This document shows, in pieces, positions 41,039-49,844 of a DNA stretch of 64,000 nt. How positions within the stretch are numbered: the stretch's first letter is position 1; each line of letters starts with the position of its first letter. The position numbers were made by a program, and so were the translations under genes. The stretch comes from Mycetocola saprophilus. Lineage in GTDB: Bacteria > Actinomycetota > Actinomycetes > Actinomycetales > Microbacteriaceae. Under the pieces are notes generated by a model, which made no database searches, was not told where the DNA came from, and saw nothing but the letters and a program-made list of their open reading frames with translations. The stretch covers positions 1,240,001 to 1,304,000 of the forward strand of contig NZ_JOEC01000002.1 of NCBI RefSeq assembly GCF_000718085.1. Reading direction: 5' to 3'.

Positions 41039-41500
41039 ATGAGTGAGATTCCCACCGCCTTTAGCGCCGGCACGGCCGAGTTTGTTCGCATCGAGTCACC
41101 CGAGGAGCTGGCCTTCTGGGTTGCCACGGTGAACGGTGCCGACGGGGAGCACGAGGTGAGCCTGATCATCGAGCCCGCCGCGGCACCCGAGGCCGATGTG
41201 GTGGAGGTAGCGGCTGCCGTCGTCGCCGACTTCGACGAACTGGTGCGCGACGCCCTGGAGTACCTGGACGAGGCATTGCGCGGACCGGAGTGGGCGCTCT
41301 CGGGCACGGACCTGGCGCTTCTGGACGGTCCCGGCGGTGCGTTCGGGGAACCCGAGGCCGTGATCTGGGGCGACGGTACCTGGATGCTGCGCTTCCAGGA
41401 ATCGGCGCTGTCCGTTGCCGAAGAGTTTGGGATCGGCGTGAACTTCGTCGGCCGCGTCCCGCAGAGTGTGGAAGACCTCTCGGAGTCCGAAGAGCTCTAG
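41039..41500 (+). CDS. Hypothetical acidic protein (153 aa)
   Basis: ATG 41039; TTAACT ends 6 nt upstream. Strongly acidic: SPEELAFWVATVNGADGEHEVSLIIEPAAAPEADVVEVAAAVVADFDELVRDALEYLDEALRG, then WGDGTWMLRFQESALSVAEEFGIGVNF. The layout resembles DUF2262-like/immunity-type small proteins often seen in actinobacteria, but I do not recognise a defined family. The 190 nt before it (40851-41038) hold no gene. Confidence 0.6.
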   Translation: MSEIPTAFSAGTAEFVRIESPEELAFWVATVNGADGEHEVSLIIEPAAAPEADVVEVAAAVVADFDELVRDALEYLDEALRGPEWALSGTDLALLDGPGGAFGEPEAVIWGDGTWMLRFQESALSVAEEFGIGVNFVGRVPQSVEDLSESEEL

Positions 41501-41611
41501 CCCGCGAATTCGCCCCACCCGAAATTCGCCCAAAACCCGCGCAATCACGGGCCGGGTCGCCGGTTCTTGGTACGGTAGTGCAGACGTATCTTCGAACCGG
41601 GAAAGGGGTGA

Positions 41612-44600
41612 GTGCGCGTGTATCTCAAAAGCCTCACCCTGAAGGGGTTCAAATCCTTCGCCCAGCCGACCACGTTCGCGTTTGAACCCGGGGTGACCTG
41701 CGTGGTTGGGCCCAACGGCTCCGGCAAGTCCAATGTGGTCGATGCACTGGCCTGGGTCATGGGTGAGCAGGGCGCCAAAACCCTGCGCGGTGGCAAGATG
41801 GAGGACGTCATCTTTGCCGGCACGTCCACGCGGGGCCCGCTGGGCCGCGCCGAGGTCACGCTGACCATCGACAATTCCGACGGTGCGCTGCCCATCGACT
41901 ACACCGAGGTTACGATCTCGCGCACGCTGTTCCGCAACGGCGGATCCGAGTACGCGATCAACGGTCAGAGCTCCCGACTGCTTGACGTGCAGGAACTCCT
42001 CAGCGACTCGGGCCTGGGCCGTGAGATGCACGTGATCGTGGGGCAGGGCCAGCTGGACGCCGTGCTGCGGGCAACCCCCGAGGAGCGTCGCGGTTTCATC
42101 GAGGAGGCCGCCGGCATCCTCAAGCACCGCCGGCGCAAGGAAAAAACCCTGCGCAAACTCGACGGAATGCAGGCCAACCTCACCCGGCTGAGCGACCTCG
42201 CCGGGGAGATCCGCCGCCAGCTCAAGCCCCTCGGCAAGCAGGCCGAGGTGGCTCGCGAGGCCCAGTCGATCCAGGCCATTGCCCGGGATGCGCGGGCCCG
42301 ACTGGTCGCCGATGACATCGTCCGGCTCGATACCGACATCCTCGCCTTCTCCGGGACCGAATCCGACCGGCTGGCCGAGCGCGCGATCCTCCAGGAGCGC
42401 GCCGATCACACCCGCGCCCGCATCGCCCTGCTGGAACAGGCACAGATCGGGGACGCGGTGGATCGGGCGCGCACGGTGGTCTTCGACCTGGAGTCCGTCC
42501 GCCAGCGCCTCGACGCGCTGACCGGGCTGGCCACCCAGAAGGTTGCCCTGCTGGACGCCCAGGGGGAGCGCCCCGCGCAGGCACCCGGCATCTCGCCCGA
42601 GGCGATCGAGCGGGCCGAGGCCGAGGTGACCCGGCTGATCGAGGGGATCGACGCCGCCGAGGCGGGCTGGGAACGTGCACGGCAGACAGCCGCCGCGGCC
42701 CGGGCGTCCCTGGACGCGGTGGATACCGAACTGACGGTTCAGTCCGAACTCCTCTCCGCCCACGACCTGGAGGTCCAGGCGGCCACCGGCCGAGCCGAAA
42801 CCGCCGCCTCGCGTCTGGCCGCGCTTGCCGCCGAGGCCGAGCGTCAGGAGCGGGCCGAAGCTGCCGCCACCGGGCGCGCCGAGGAGGCTGCGCGGGCGCT
42901 CGCCGAGGCCGAGGCCGGGGCGGGCGTGATCGACGCCGACACCACCGGTCTGAACGATGCCTACCGCGATCAGCAGGAGCGGGTGCAATCCACCGAGGCC
43001 GAAATCGAGCGCCTGCGCGAGCTTCTGCACGCCGCCGAGCGCGAGCGTGACGCCCTCACCGCGCAGACCACCGCGCTGGCCCGAGCCCTCGACATTCGCG
43101 ACGGTGCCGCCGAGCTGCTGGCCCGTGATCTCACCGGCGTGAACGGTTTGGTTGCCGCCGGGATCCGCGTGGATGCCGGGTATGAGCAGGCGATTACCGC
43201 CGCACTGGGGCGCTTTGCCGACGGCGTGATCGTCGCCGACGCCGACGCCGCGCATGCCGCCCTCGATCGGGTCGAGGCCGATACCCTGGGCCGGGTGGAC
43301 CTGGTGATTGCCGCCGCCGGAGCCGCGAATACCGCACCCGTGGCCGGGCTGATCCCCGCCGATTCGCTGGTCACCGGTCCCGACGGCGTGCGCGGCCTAC
43401 TTTCGGGCGTGTTCGTCGCCGAAGACCGGGAGACTGCCCGTCGTGGACTGAACACCCTGCCCGCGGACATGCCGGTCACCATCGTCACGGTCACCGGGGA
43501 TGTTCTCACCCGCTTCTCGATCAGCGGCGGCTCGGGGGAGGGGCGCGGCCGGATCGCGCTGCGCGCCGAGCACGATACCGCCGCCGAACGCCTGGCCGAG
43601 GTCCTCTCCTCGATCGACACGCTCCGGGCGGATCTCAGCGCCGCCCGCGCCGAGGGCCAGTCGGCCAAGCAGGCCTCGGCCGCGGCGCTGGCCGCGCTGC
43701 GTGAACTCGATGCGAGCCTCGCCGCCGAATCCGAACGCCTGCACCGTGCGCGTGGACAGCATGAGGCCGCCCAGGCCGAGCGCGAGCGCCTGCACGCCGC
43801 CCGATCCGCCTCGGCCGCGGGGCTGCGCGAGGCCGAGGCCGCCGCCGCGGCCGCCGAACGCGCGGTGGAAACCGTGCGCGCCAAGCCGCGGCCCATCCTG
43901 GACGGGACCCTGCGCGAGAGCCTGTGGGCAGAGCTGGAAACCGCCCGTGAGGCCGAGGTCGAGGCGCGGTTGCGCGCCGAAACCGCGCGCGAGCGGGTCC
44001 GTACCGAACAGGATCGTCTCGCCTCGCTGCGTCGTCGCTACCGTGCAGAGCGCGACGCCGCCGAGGCCGAGGCTCGGCGCGCGGTGCTGCGCGCCCGGCA
44101 GTTGGAGGTGGCTCGCTCGGTACTGACCGACCTGCCCGCGGTGCGCGAGGTCCTGGAGCGCTCACTCGCCCAGGCTTCGCTGGAACTGGCCCAGGCCGAG
44201 CATCAGCGCGGGGAACAGACCCGCGAACTGCAGGAGCTGCGCGCCGAGGAATCCGGTGCTCGCACCCGACTCGACGCCATCGCCGACTCGATGCGCGGCC
44301 TGGAAATGCAGATCTACGAGCGCCGGGTGCAGCTCACCTCACTGCTTGAGCGCGCGCAGTCCGAGCTGGGCCTGGATCGGGACGCGCTGGTTGGTGAGTA
44401 TGGCCCAACCACCGGCGTGCGGCTGACCGCGAGCGAGCAGGATGAGCTGACTCGCACCGGACGGGTGTCCTGGCTGCGGGCAGGAGCGAGCATCGAGATC
44501 GCCGCGGTGGACCGGGCCACGGAGTTTGACGATCCCGAGGTTACGGGCGCACGGATTGCCGTTGTCACCGAAACCGACCCCGCCGACGCCCACGGCCTCG

Positions 44601-45307
44601 GCCCTGCTCTCGACTCCGACGAGCGCACCCTGCCCTACGTCCGCGCCGAGCAGGAGCGCCGCCACCAGTCCGCGCAGCGCAAGCTGGGACAGCTGGGCCG
44701 GGTCAATCCGCTCGCGCTGGAGGAGTTCGCCGCGCTCGAACAGCGCCACGCATTCCTCACCGAGCAGCTGGCCGACCTCACCCGCACCCGCGCCGATCTG
44801 ATGACGATCATCGAGGAGCTCGACGCCAAGATGCAGACGATCTTCGGCGCCGCCTTCGCCGACACCCAGGCGCAGTTCGCCGAGGTGTTCCCGATCCTCT
44901 TCCCCGGCGGCACCGGCAGCATCTCCCTCACCGAACCCGAGAACCTGCTGACCACCGGCATCGAGGTGCGGGTACGCCCGGCGGGTAAGAAGATCGAACG
45001 GCTGTCTCTGCTCTCCGGCGGGGAGCGCTCGCTCGCCGCGGTCGCGCTGCTGGTGGCTATCTTCCGCGCCCGCCCCAGCCCGTTCTACATCATGGACGAG
45101 GTCGAGGCGGCGCTGGATGATGCCAACCTCGGCCGTCTGCTCACCATTTTTGAGGGGCTGCGTGAGAACTCGCAGCTCATCGTGATCACCCACCAGAAGC
45201 GCACGATGGAGATCGCCGACGCCCTCTACGGTGTCTCGATGCGACAGGATGGCGTCTCGGCGGTTGTGGGTCAGCGTGTGGTGGACCGCGCGGCGGTCGC
45301 CGAATAG
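41612..45307 (+). CDS. smc: Chromosome segregation protein SMC
   Basis: 1231 aa. ATPase that compacts and segregates chromosomes. N-terminal head VYLKSLTLKGFKSFAQPTTFAFEPGVTCVVGPNGSGKSNVVDALAWVMGEQ (Walker A), long coiled coils rich in Ala/Glu/Arg, a central hinge (GVNGLVAAGIRVDAGYEQAITAALGRFADGVIV..), and C-terminal head IERLSLLSGGERSLAAVALL (signature) with FYIMDEVEAALDDANLGRL (Walker B). Start GTG 41612 after GGGAAAGGGG; GTG 41618 is also possible. Usually next to mutM; here the two are separated by the accessory island. Confidence 0.97.
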   Translation: MRVYLKSLTLKGFKSFAQPTTFAFEPGVTCVVGPNGSGKSNVVDALAWVMGEQGAKTLRGGKMEDVIFAGTSTRGPLGRAEVTLTIDNSDGALPIDYTEVTISRTLFRNGGSEYAINGQSSRLLDVQELLSDSGLGREMHVIVGQGQLDAVLRATPEERRGFIEEAAGILKHRRRKEKTLRKLDGMQANLTRLSDLAGEIRRQLKPLGKQAEVAREAQSIQAIARDARARLVADDIVRLDTDILAFSGTESDRLAERAILQERADHTRARIALLEQAQIGDAVDRARTVVFDLESVRQRLDALTGLATQKVALLDAQGERPAQAPGISPEAIERAEAEVTRLIEGIDAAEAGWERARQTAAAARASLDAVDTELTVQSELLSAHDLEVQAATGRAETAASRLAALAAEAERQERAEAAATGRAEEAARALAEAEAGAGVIDADTTGLNDAYRDQQERVQSTEAEIERLRELLHAAERERDALTAQTTALARALDIRDGAAELLARDLTGVNGLVAAGIRVDAGYEQAITAALGRFADGVIVADADAAHAALDRVEADTLGRVDLVIAAAGAANTAPVAGLIPADSLVTGPDGVRGLLSGVFVAEDRETARRGLNTLPADMPVTIVTVTGDVLTRFSISGGSGEGRGRIALRAEHDTAAERLAEVLSSIDTLRADLSAARAEGQSAKQASAAALAALRELDASLAAESERLHRARGQHEAAQAERERLHAARSASAAGLREAEAAAAAAERAVETVRAKPRPILDGTLRESLWAELETAREAEVEARLRAETARERVRTEQDRLASLRRRYRAERDAAEAEARRAVLRARQLEVARSVLTDLPAVREVLERSLAQASLELAQAEHQRGEQTRELQELRAEESGARTRLDAIADSMRGLEMQIYERRVQLTSLLERAQSELGLDRDALVGEYGPTTGVRLTASEQDELTRTGRVSWLRAGASIEIAAVDRATEFDDPEVTGARIAVVTETDPADAHGLGPALDSDERTLPYVRAEQERRHQSAQRKLGQLGRVNPLALEEFAALEQRHAFLTEQLADLTRTRADLMTIIEELDAKMQTIFGAAFADTQAQFAEVFPILFPGGTGSISLTEPENLLTTGIEVRVRPAGKKIERLSLLSGGERSLAAVALLVAIFRARPSPFYIMDEVEAALDDANLGRLLTIFEGLRENSQLIVITHQKRTMEIADALYGVSMRQDGVSAVVGQRVVDRAAVAE

Positions 45308-45351
45308 ACCCGGGCGGCCGGTCGCGGGCGCAAAACCGCTAGGCTAGGGGT

Positions 45352-46227
45352 ATGGCAGAACGCAGCACATGGTCCCTCGGTGGTGCCCTTCGGGGACTGT
45401 TCCAGAAACCCACGATCGATGACAACACGTGGGATGATCTGGAGCACGCACTCATCACCGCCGACTTCGGAGCCGACGTCGCCGAGGACATGATCGAGGA
45501 GCTGCGCGCCAGCGTCGCCCGCTTCCACACCACCGATCCGCGCGACCTGCAGCGGATGCTGCGCGAGAACGTCGAGGAGCGACTGGCCAAGTACGATCCC
45601 ACGCTGCACCTCAGCGAGCGTCCCGCGGTGGTCCTCGTGGTGGGTGTGAACGGGGTGGGTAAGACCACCACGATCGGCAAGTTCGCCAACTACGTGGGCA
45701 CCTTCGGGCGCTCGGTTGTGGTGGGCGCCGCGGACACGTTCCGTGCGGCCGCCGTCGAACAGCTGGCCACCTGGGCCGAGCGTGGCGGGGCGCAGATCGT
45801 GCGTCCGCAGCACCACGGTCAGGATCCGGCCTCGGTTGCGTTCCAGACGGTCGAGTTTGCCAAGCGCAATGGCGTGGAGATCGCCCTGATCGATACAGCC
45901 GGACGGCTGCAGACCAAAAACGGCCTGATGGATGAGCTCTCCAAGATCCGCCGAGTGATCGAAAAGCAGGCCCCGATCTCCGAGGTGCTGCTGGTCCTGG
46001 ACGCCACCACCGGACAGAACGGCCTGGCACAGGCCGAGGCATTCATTCAGCACGCCGGGGTCACCGGCCTGGTGCTGACCAAGCTCGACGGCTCGGCCAA
46101 GGGCGGGTTTGTGCTGGCCGTGCAGGAGCGCACCGGCATCCCGATCAAGTTGATCGGTCAGGGTGAGGGGATCGGTGACCTGACCGGATTCACCCCGCAT
46201 GCGTTTGCCCAGAAACTGGTGGGATAG
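45352..46227 (+). CDS. ftsY: Signal recognition particle receptor FtsY
   Basis: 291 aa, the short form lacking a long acidic A domain. GTPase docking SRP-ribosome complexes at the membrane. Seen: the N domain helices, VLVVGVNGVGKTTTIGKFA (G1), GAADTFRAAAVEQL, LIDTAGRLQTKNGLMDELSKI (G3), LTKLDGSAKGGFVLAVQERTGIPIKLIGQGEGIGDLTGF (G4/G5). TAGGCT (45340-45345) ends 6 nt before ATG (leaderless). Its last 13 codons are duplicated just downstream. Confidence 0.96.
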   Translation: MAERSTWSLGGALRGLFQKPTIDDNTWDDLEHALITADFGADVAEDMIEELRASVARFHTTDPRDLQRMLRENVEERLAKYDPTLHLSERPAVVLVVGVNGVGKTTTIGKFANYVGTFGRSVVVGAADTFRAAAVEQLATWAERGGAQIVRPQHHGQDPASVAFQTVEFAKRNGVEIALIDTAGRLQTKNGLMDELSKIRRVIEKQAPISEVLLVLDATTGQNGLAQAEAFIQHAGVTGLVLTKLDGSAKGGFVLAVQERTGIPIKLIGQGEGIGDLTGFTPHAFAQKLVG

Positions 46228-46287
46228 TCGAATATGCTCCCCCTGAGCTTCACCCGCAACGGCATCGCACAGAAACTGATGGGCTAA
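46189..46287 (+). repeat. Duplicated 3' end of ftsY forming a micro-ORF
   Basis: The ftsY end at 46189-46227 (codons for FTPHAFAQKLVG and stop) is copied at 46249-46287 as FTRNGIAQKLMG and TAA, both 39 nt. An ATG at 46234 opens this copy as a 17-codon frame (MLPLSFTRNGIAQKLMG). Its stop lies 2 nt before the ATG of the DUF2004 gene. Confidence 0.88.
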
Positions 46288-46289
46288 TC

Positions 46290-46787
46290 ATGGCACTCGA
46301 ACACGACTTCTTCGGTCTGCTTTCCACCGGCGGACCCGGCGGAATCTACTGGTCCGAAACCGTGGAGTTCGGCGACCAGGCGGTGGGCGTCTCGCTCAGC
46401 GCCGAGGATGCCCAAAACGTCACCGAGGAATCCCTCGAGGTGGCCGCCGCGATGATCTCCTCCCTGGAGGAACTCGACCTGCGTGCCCGCGAGGCGATGA
46501 TCGCCGAAATCTCCTCCCGGCACACCGCGGTGAGCAGGTTCATCGCGCTGCTGGAAGACGAGCACGGGGAGGACTTGGAGGACTACTTCAGCCACGTCTC
46601 CGGCGACCGCGACATCGACCTGCTGCGTGCCATCGCGGTGATCGGGGTGCGCTTTAGCCCCTCCCACGCCGGCGAGGACAACACGTTTGTGGTCTTCGAA
46701 TATGCGCTCAGCATGGACGAGTCCGACGATGTCCTGCTGGTGTCGCTGAACAACCGCGGCGAAGCCGTCTCAATCGAACAGGACTAG
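46290..46787 (+). CDS. DUF2004-family protein
   Basis: 165 aa, acidic. HDFFGLLSTGGPGGIYWSETVEFGDQAVGVSLSAEDAQNVTEESLEVAAAMISSLEELDLRAREAMIAEI and a C-terminal DIDLLRAIAVIGVRFSPSH..FVVFEYALSMDESDDVLLVSLNNRGEAVSIEQD fit DUF2004, a family of unknown role with immunity-protein-like shape. ATG 46290 is 2 nt after the ftsY-derived micro-ORF, and the gene is probably cotranscribed with ftsY. Confidence 0.72.
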   Translation: MALEHDFFGLLSTGGPGGIYWSETVEFGDQAVGVSLSAEDAQNVTEESLEVAAAMISSLEELDLRAREAMIAEISSRHTAVSRFIALLEDEHGEDLEDYFSHVSGDRDIDLLRAIAVIGVRFSPSHAGEDNTFVVFEYALSMDESDDVLLVSLNNRGEAVSIEQD

Positions 46788-46796
46788 CAACACGTC

Positions 46797-47837
46797 ATGA
46801 GCATCACCCTCGTCCGCACCCACTGGTCAGACCCCGTGGGGCGGGAACTTCGCAGCGCCCAGCAGGCAGACCTGACAGTCCGCTACGGTCCCTGGCAGGG
46901 CGGTCCGATTCCGGACCTGAACCCGGCCGAGGTGGAGGCCTTCATCGTCGCCTTCGAGGACGGTAAGCCGATCGGCTGCGGCGCGATCCGCCGCGAAAGC
47001 GCCGACATCATGGAGATGAAGCGCATCTTTGTGGTGCCCGAGGCGCGCGGTCGTCGCCTGGCCGGGATCATCCTGGAGGCGCTCGAGCGCGAGGCCGTGG
47101 CACTCGGTGCCCGCTACATGCGCCTGGAAACCGGCACCCAGCAGCCCGAGTCGGTGCGCCTGTACGAGCGCTACGACTACCGTCCGATCGATGCGTTCGG
47201 CTACTTCGCCGACGGCGCGGACACTCTGTTTTATGGCCGCGACCTGGATACGGTGGCCGCCCGTCCGGCGCAGCCCGCGGTGCGCCGAATCCACGGGGTG
47301 CTGCACGAGGCCGACGGTGCGCTGATCCCTAGCGAAAGCGCGGGCGTCATGATCGCCGACCTTGACGGGGGATATGCGATTCGCCGGGCCAGCAGCACCG
47401 ACGTGCCCGCCCTGCTTCGCCTGCTCGCCGATGACGATGTGGCCCACGCCCGCGGCGACGCCCCGGACACCGATCCCGCCGCCGACATCAGCGTCTTCGA
47501 GCGTGCGTTCTCCCGAATCGACCGCGATCCCGCACACCTCCTGGTGATCGTGGATTCACCGGCCGGCGAAGCCGTGGGCACGATGCAGCTGACCGTGCTG
47601 CCGGGCCTGGGTCGTGGCGGCGTAAACCGCCTGCAGGTCGAGTCGGTCCACGTGGCCAGTTCCGAGCGCGGTGCCGGGGTCGGTTCGGCGATGGTTCGCT
47701 GGGCCCTCGCCGAGGGCGTCCGCCGCGGTGCGGCGATCACCCAGCTCACCTCGGACCTGCGCCGTACCCGCGCGCACGAGTTCTACGAGCGCCTGGGCTT
47801 CGCCCGCTCGCACGCGGGGTTCAAACACCTGGGTTAG
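46797..47837 (+). CDS. Tandem double-GNAT acetyltransferase
   Basis: 346 aa with two GNAT domains. The first (about 1-150) has IMEMKRIFVVPEARGRRLAGIILEALEREAVALGARYMRLETGTQQPESVRLYERYDY, the acetyl-CoA-binding motif A region. The second (about 195-346) has LQVESVHVASSERGAGVGSAMVRWALAEGVRRGAAITQLTSDLRRTRAHEFYERLGFARSHAGFKHL. Substrates unknown. Starts 10 nt after the DUF2004 gene; convergent with lipA. Confidence 0.88.
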   Translation: MSITLVRTHWSDPVGRELRSAQQADLTVRYGPWQGGPIPDLNPAEVEAFIVAFEDGKPIGCGAIRRESADIMEMKRIFVVPEARGRRLAGIILEALEREAVALGARYMRLETGTQQPESVRLYERYDYRPIDAFGYFADGADTLFYGRDLDTVAARPAQPAVRRIHGVLHEADGALIPSESAGVMIADLDGGYAIRRASSTDVPALLRLLADDDVAHARGDAPDTDPAADISVFERAFSRIDRDPAHLLVIVDSPAGEAVGTMQLTVLPGLGRGGVNRLQVESVHVASSERGAGVGSAMVRWALAEGVRRGAAITQLTSDLRRTRAHEFYERLGFARSHAGFKHLG

Positions 47838-47850
47838 CGGATCTCGTGCG

Positions 47851-49026
47851 TTATCCGGCGTGCACCGCCTGCGGCGCGCTGGAGGCGCGATCCAGGTGGG
47901 CGAGGGCCTCGGGGATCGGGCGGCCCTGGGCGCGCATGGTTTCGGCCCAGAGTCGGCCGGCCCGGTAGGAGGAGCGCACCAGGGGACCGGCGAGGACCCC
48001 AGAGAATCCGATCTCCCGGGCGGCAACCTCGAGATCAAGGAACTCCTCGGGGCGCACCCAGCGGGCCACCGGGAGGTGGCGGGGGCTCGGGCGCAGGTAC
48101 TGGGTGATCGTGATGATGTCGGTGCCCGCGGCCTGCAGATCCTCAAGCGCCGTCAGGACCTCGGCGGGTTCCTCACCCATGCCGAGAATCAGGTTGGACT
48201 TGGTGACCAGGCCCGCATCCCGTGCCCGGGTAATCACGCCGAGCGAGCGCTCGTAGCGGAACGCCGGACGGATGCGCTTGAACAGACGCGGCACGGTCTC
48301 CACGTTGTGCGCAAACACCTCGGGTCGAGAGGCGAACACGGTGTCCAGCAGCTCGGGATTGCCGGAAAAGTCCGTTGCCAGGATTTCCACGCCGGTTTCG
48401 GGATTGGCCTCGTGAATCGCGCGCACGGTTTCCGCGTGCAGCCAGGCCCCCTCATCGTCGAGGTCATCGCGGGCAACGCCGGTGACGGTGGCGTAGCGTA
48501 GCGCCATCCGAAGAACGGAGTCGGCAACCCGGCGGGGCTCATCGCGGTCATACGCCGAGGGCTTGCCGGTGTCGATCTGACAGAAATCACAGCGCCGGGT
48601 GCACTGTGCGCCGCCGATTAGGAATGTGGCCTCGCGATCCTCCCAGCACTCAAAAATGTTGGGGCATCCGGCCTCCTGACACACGGTGTGCAGGTTCTCG
48701 GTCTTGACCAGCTGCTGCAGCCCACGATACTCCGGGCCCATTTTTGCGCGGGTTTTGATCCAGGAGGGCTTGTGCTCGATCGGGGTCTGGGTGTTGCGGG
48801 TCTCGATTCGCAGCATCCTGCGTCCCTCGGGGGCGGCCAGCGGTTCGCCGGCCACCGTCGGGAGCAGGGTTGCGCCGTGAGCCGCGGGGCTTGCCTCGCC
48901 GGGCTCGGTTGCGCCCGGCGGCTCGGCCATCAACAGGCCCAGGGACGCGGGAATCATCGGGCCCGAGGGCGTCGCGGTGGTGGATTCGGGGGGCGTGCCG
49001 ATCGAGCCGAGGTTGCGTGCGCTCAT
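47851..49026 (-). CDS. lipA: Lipoyl synthase
   Basis: 391 aa as annotated. Radical-SAM enzyme inserting sulfur into octanoyl-lipoyl domains. Seen: the auxiliary-cluster [13 protein letters not shown] motif, the radical-[11 protein letters not shown] motif, [24 protein letters not shown] and [34 protein letters not shown] 49026 overlaps the lipB stop (ATGA), but the first 69 residues are low-complexity and not seen in normal LipA; an internal ATG at 48819 ([14 protein letters not shown]) gives the standard protein. Confidence 0.94.
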   Translation of the reverse strand: MSARNLGSIGTPPESTTATPSGPMIPASLGLLMAEPPGATEPGEASPAAHGATLLPTVAGEPLAAPEGRRMLRIETRNTQTPIEHKPSWIKTRAKMGPEYRGLQQLVKTENLHTVCQEAGCPNIFECWEDREATFLIGGAQCTRRCDFCQIDTGKPSAYDRDEPRRVADSVLRMALRYATVTGVARDDLDDEGAWLHAETVRAIHEANPETGVEILATDFSGNPELLDTVFASRPEVFAHNVETVPRLFKRIRPAFRYERSLGVITRARDAGLVTKSNLILGMGEEPAEVLTALEDLQAAGTDIITITQYLRPSPRHLPVARWVRPEEFLDLEVAAREIGFSGVLAGPLVRSSYRAGRLWAETMRAQGRPIPEALAHLDRASSAPQAVHAG

Positions 49027-49733
49027 TTTTGGCCGCCCGGGGTGTGCGCCTGCGCGAGGGTCGGAACGCTGTCGGGCGCCGGTTCGGGGGAGTGATACCA
49101 GTCGTCGAAGTGGGCGGCGATCAGGATCGCCGCATCCGCCGTGGTGATGGGGCGCCCGGCGGCGGCGCTGAGCGAGCTCACCCCGGCATCCCGGATCCCA
49201 CAGGGCACAATCTGGGCGAACCCGGCCAGGTCTCCCGAACAGTTCAGTGCGAAGCCGTGCAGGCTCGCTCCGCGCTCGACCCGAATGCCGATCGCACCGA
49301 TCTTGGCCTGCCTCGCGCCATCCTCGACCCAGACCCCGCTGCGTCCGGGAACTCGAAACGCGGACACCCCGAGGGCCTGCGCGGTGTTGATCAGAACGCG
49401 TTCGAGGCTGCGGACGTGCCCCACCACATCCACCAGGTTGGAATCCTCGCCGATCGGCTTCAGTCGCATGATCGGATACCCGACCAGCTGCCCGGGACCG
49501 TGCCAGGTGACCCGCCCCCCACGGGTCACCGGGATTACCGGGGTCCCATCCGCCGGATACTCATCGGGACGGGCCGAACGCCCCGCGGTATACACGGACG
49601 GATGCTCGCACAGCAGCAGGGTGTCGTCGGTGGTTCCGGCGACCACCCCCTCATGCAGGGTGCGCTGATGCGTCCACCCCACCCGATAGTCGAGGTATTC
49701 GGGGGCCAGACCCAGCTGTGCGATGCGAACCAT
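49023..49733 (-). CDS. lipB: Octanoyltransferase LipB
   Basis: 236 aa. Transfers octanoyl from ACP to lipoyl domains, feeding LipA. Seen: [56 protein letters not shown], and the catalytic Lys/Cys region [44 protein letters not shown] (49740-49745) ends 6 nt before ATG (leaderless). Overlaps lipA by 4 nt. Confidence 0.95.
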   Translation of the reverse strand: MVRIAQLGLAPEYLDYRVGWTHQRTLHEGVVAGTTDDTLLLCEHPSVYTAGRSARPDEYPADGTPVIPVTRGGRVTWHGPGQLVGYPIMRLKPIGEDSNLVDVVGHVRSLERVLINTAQALGVSAFRVPGRSGVWVEDGARQAKIGAIGIRVERGASLHGFALNCSGDLAGFAQIVPCGIRDAGVSSLSAAAGRPITTADAAILIAAHFDDWYHSPEPAPDSVPTLAQAHTPGGQK

Positions 49734-49844
49734 GCGCCTAACCTAGCATTAATGTACGCGGTCCAATAATTAAAACGAATCGGCTGCACCGAGGCCCGGC
49801 CGGGCGCACCCATCGCGTCCGGGAAATTGGTAAACTGGCTTCAA

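Noticed and set aside
41096..43255. 719-codon minus-strand frame across smc
   Set aside because: Antisense shadow of the SMC coding sequence.
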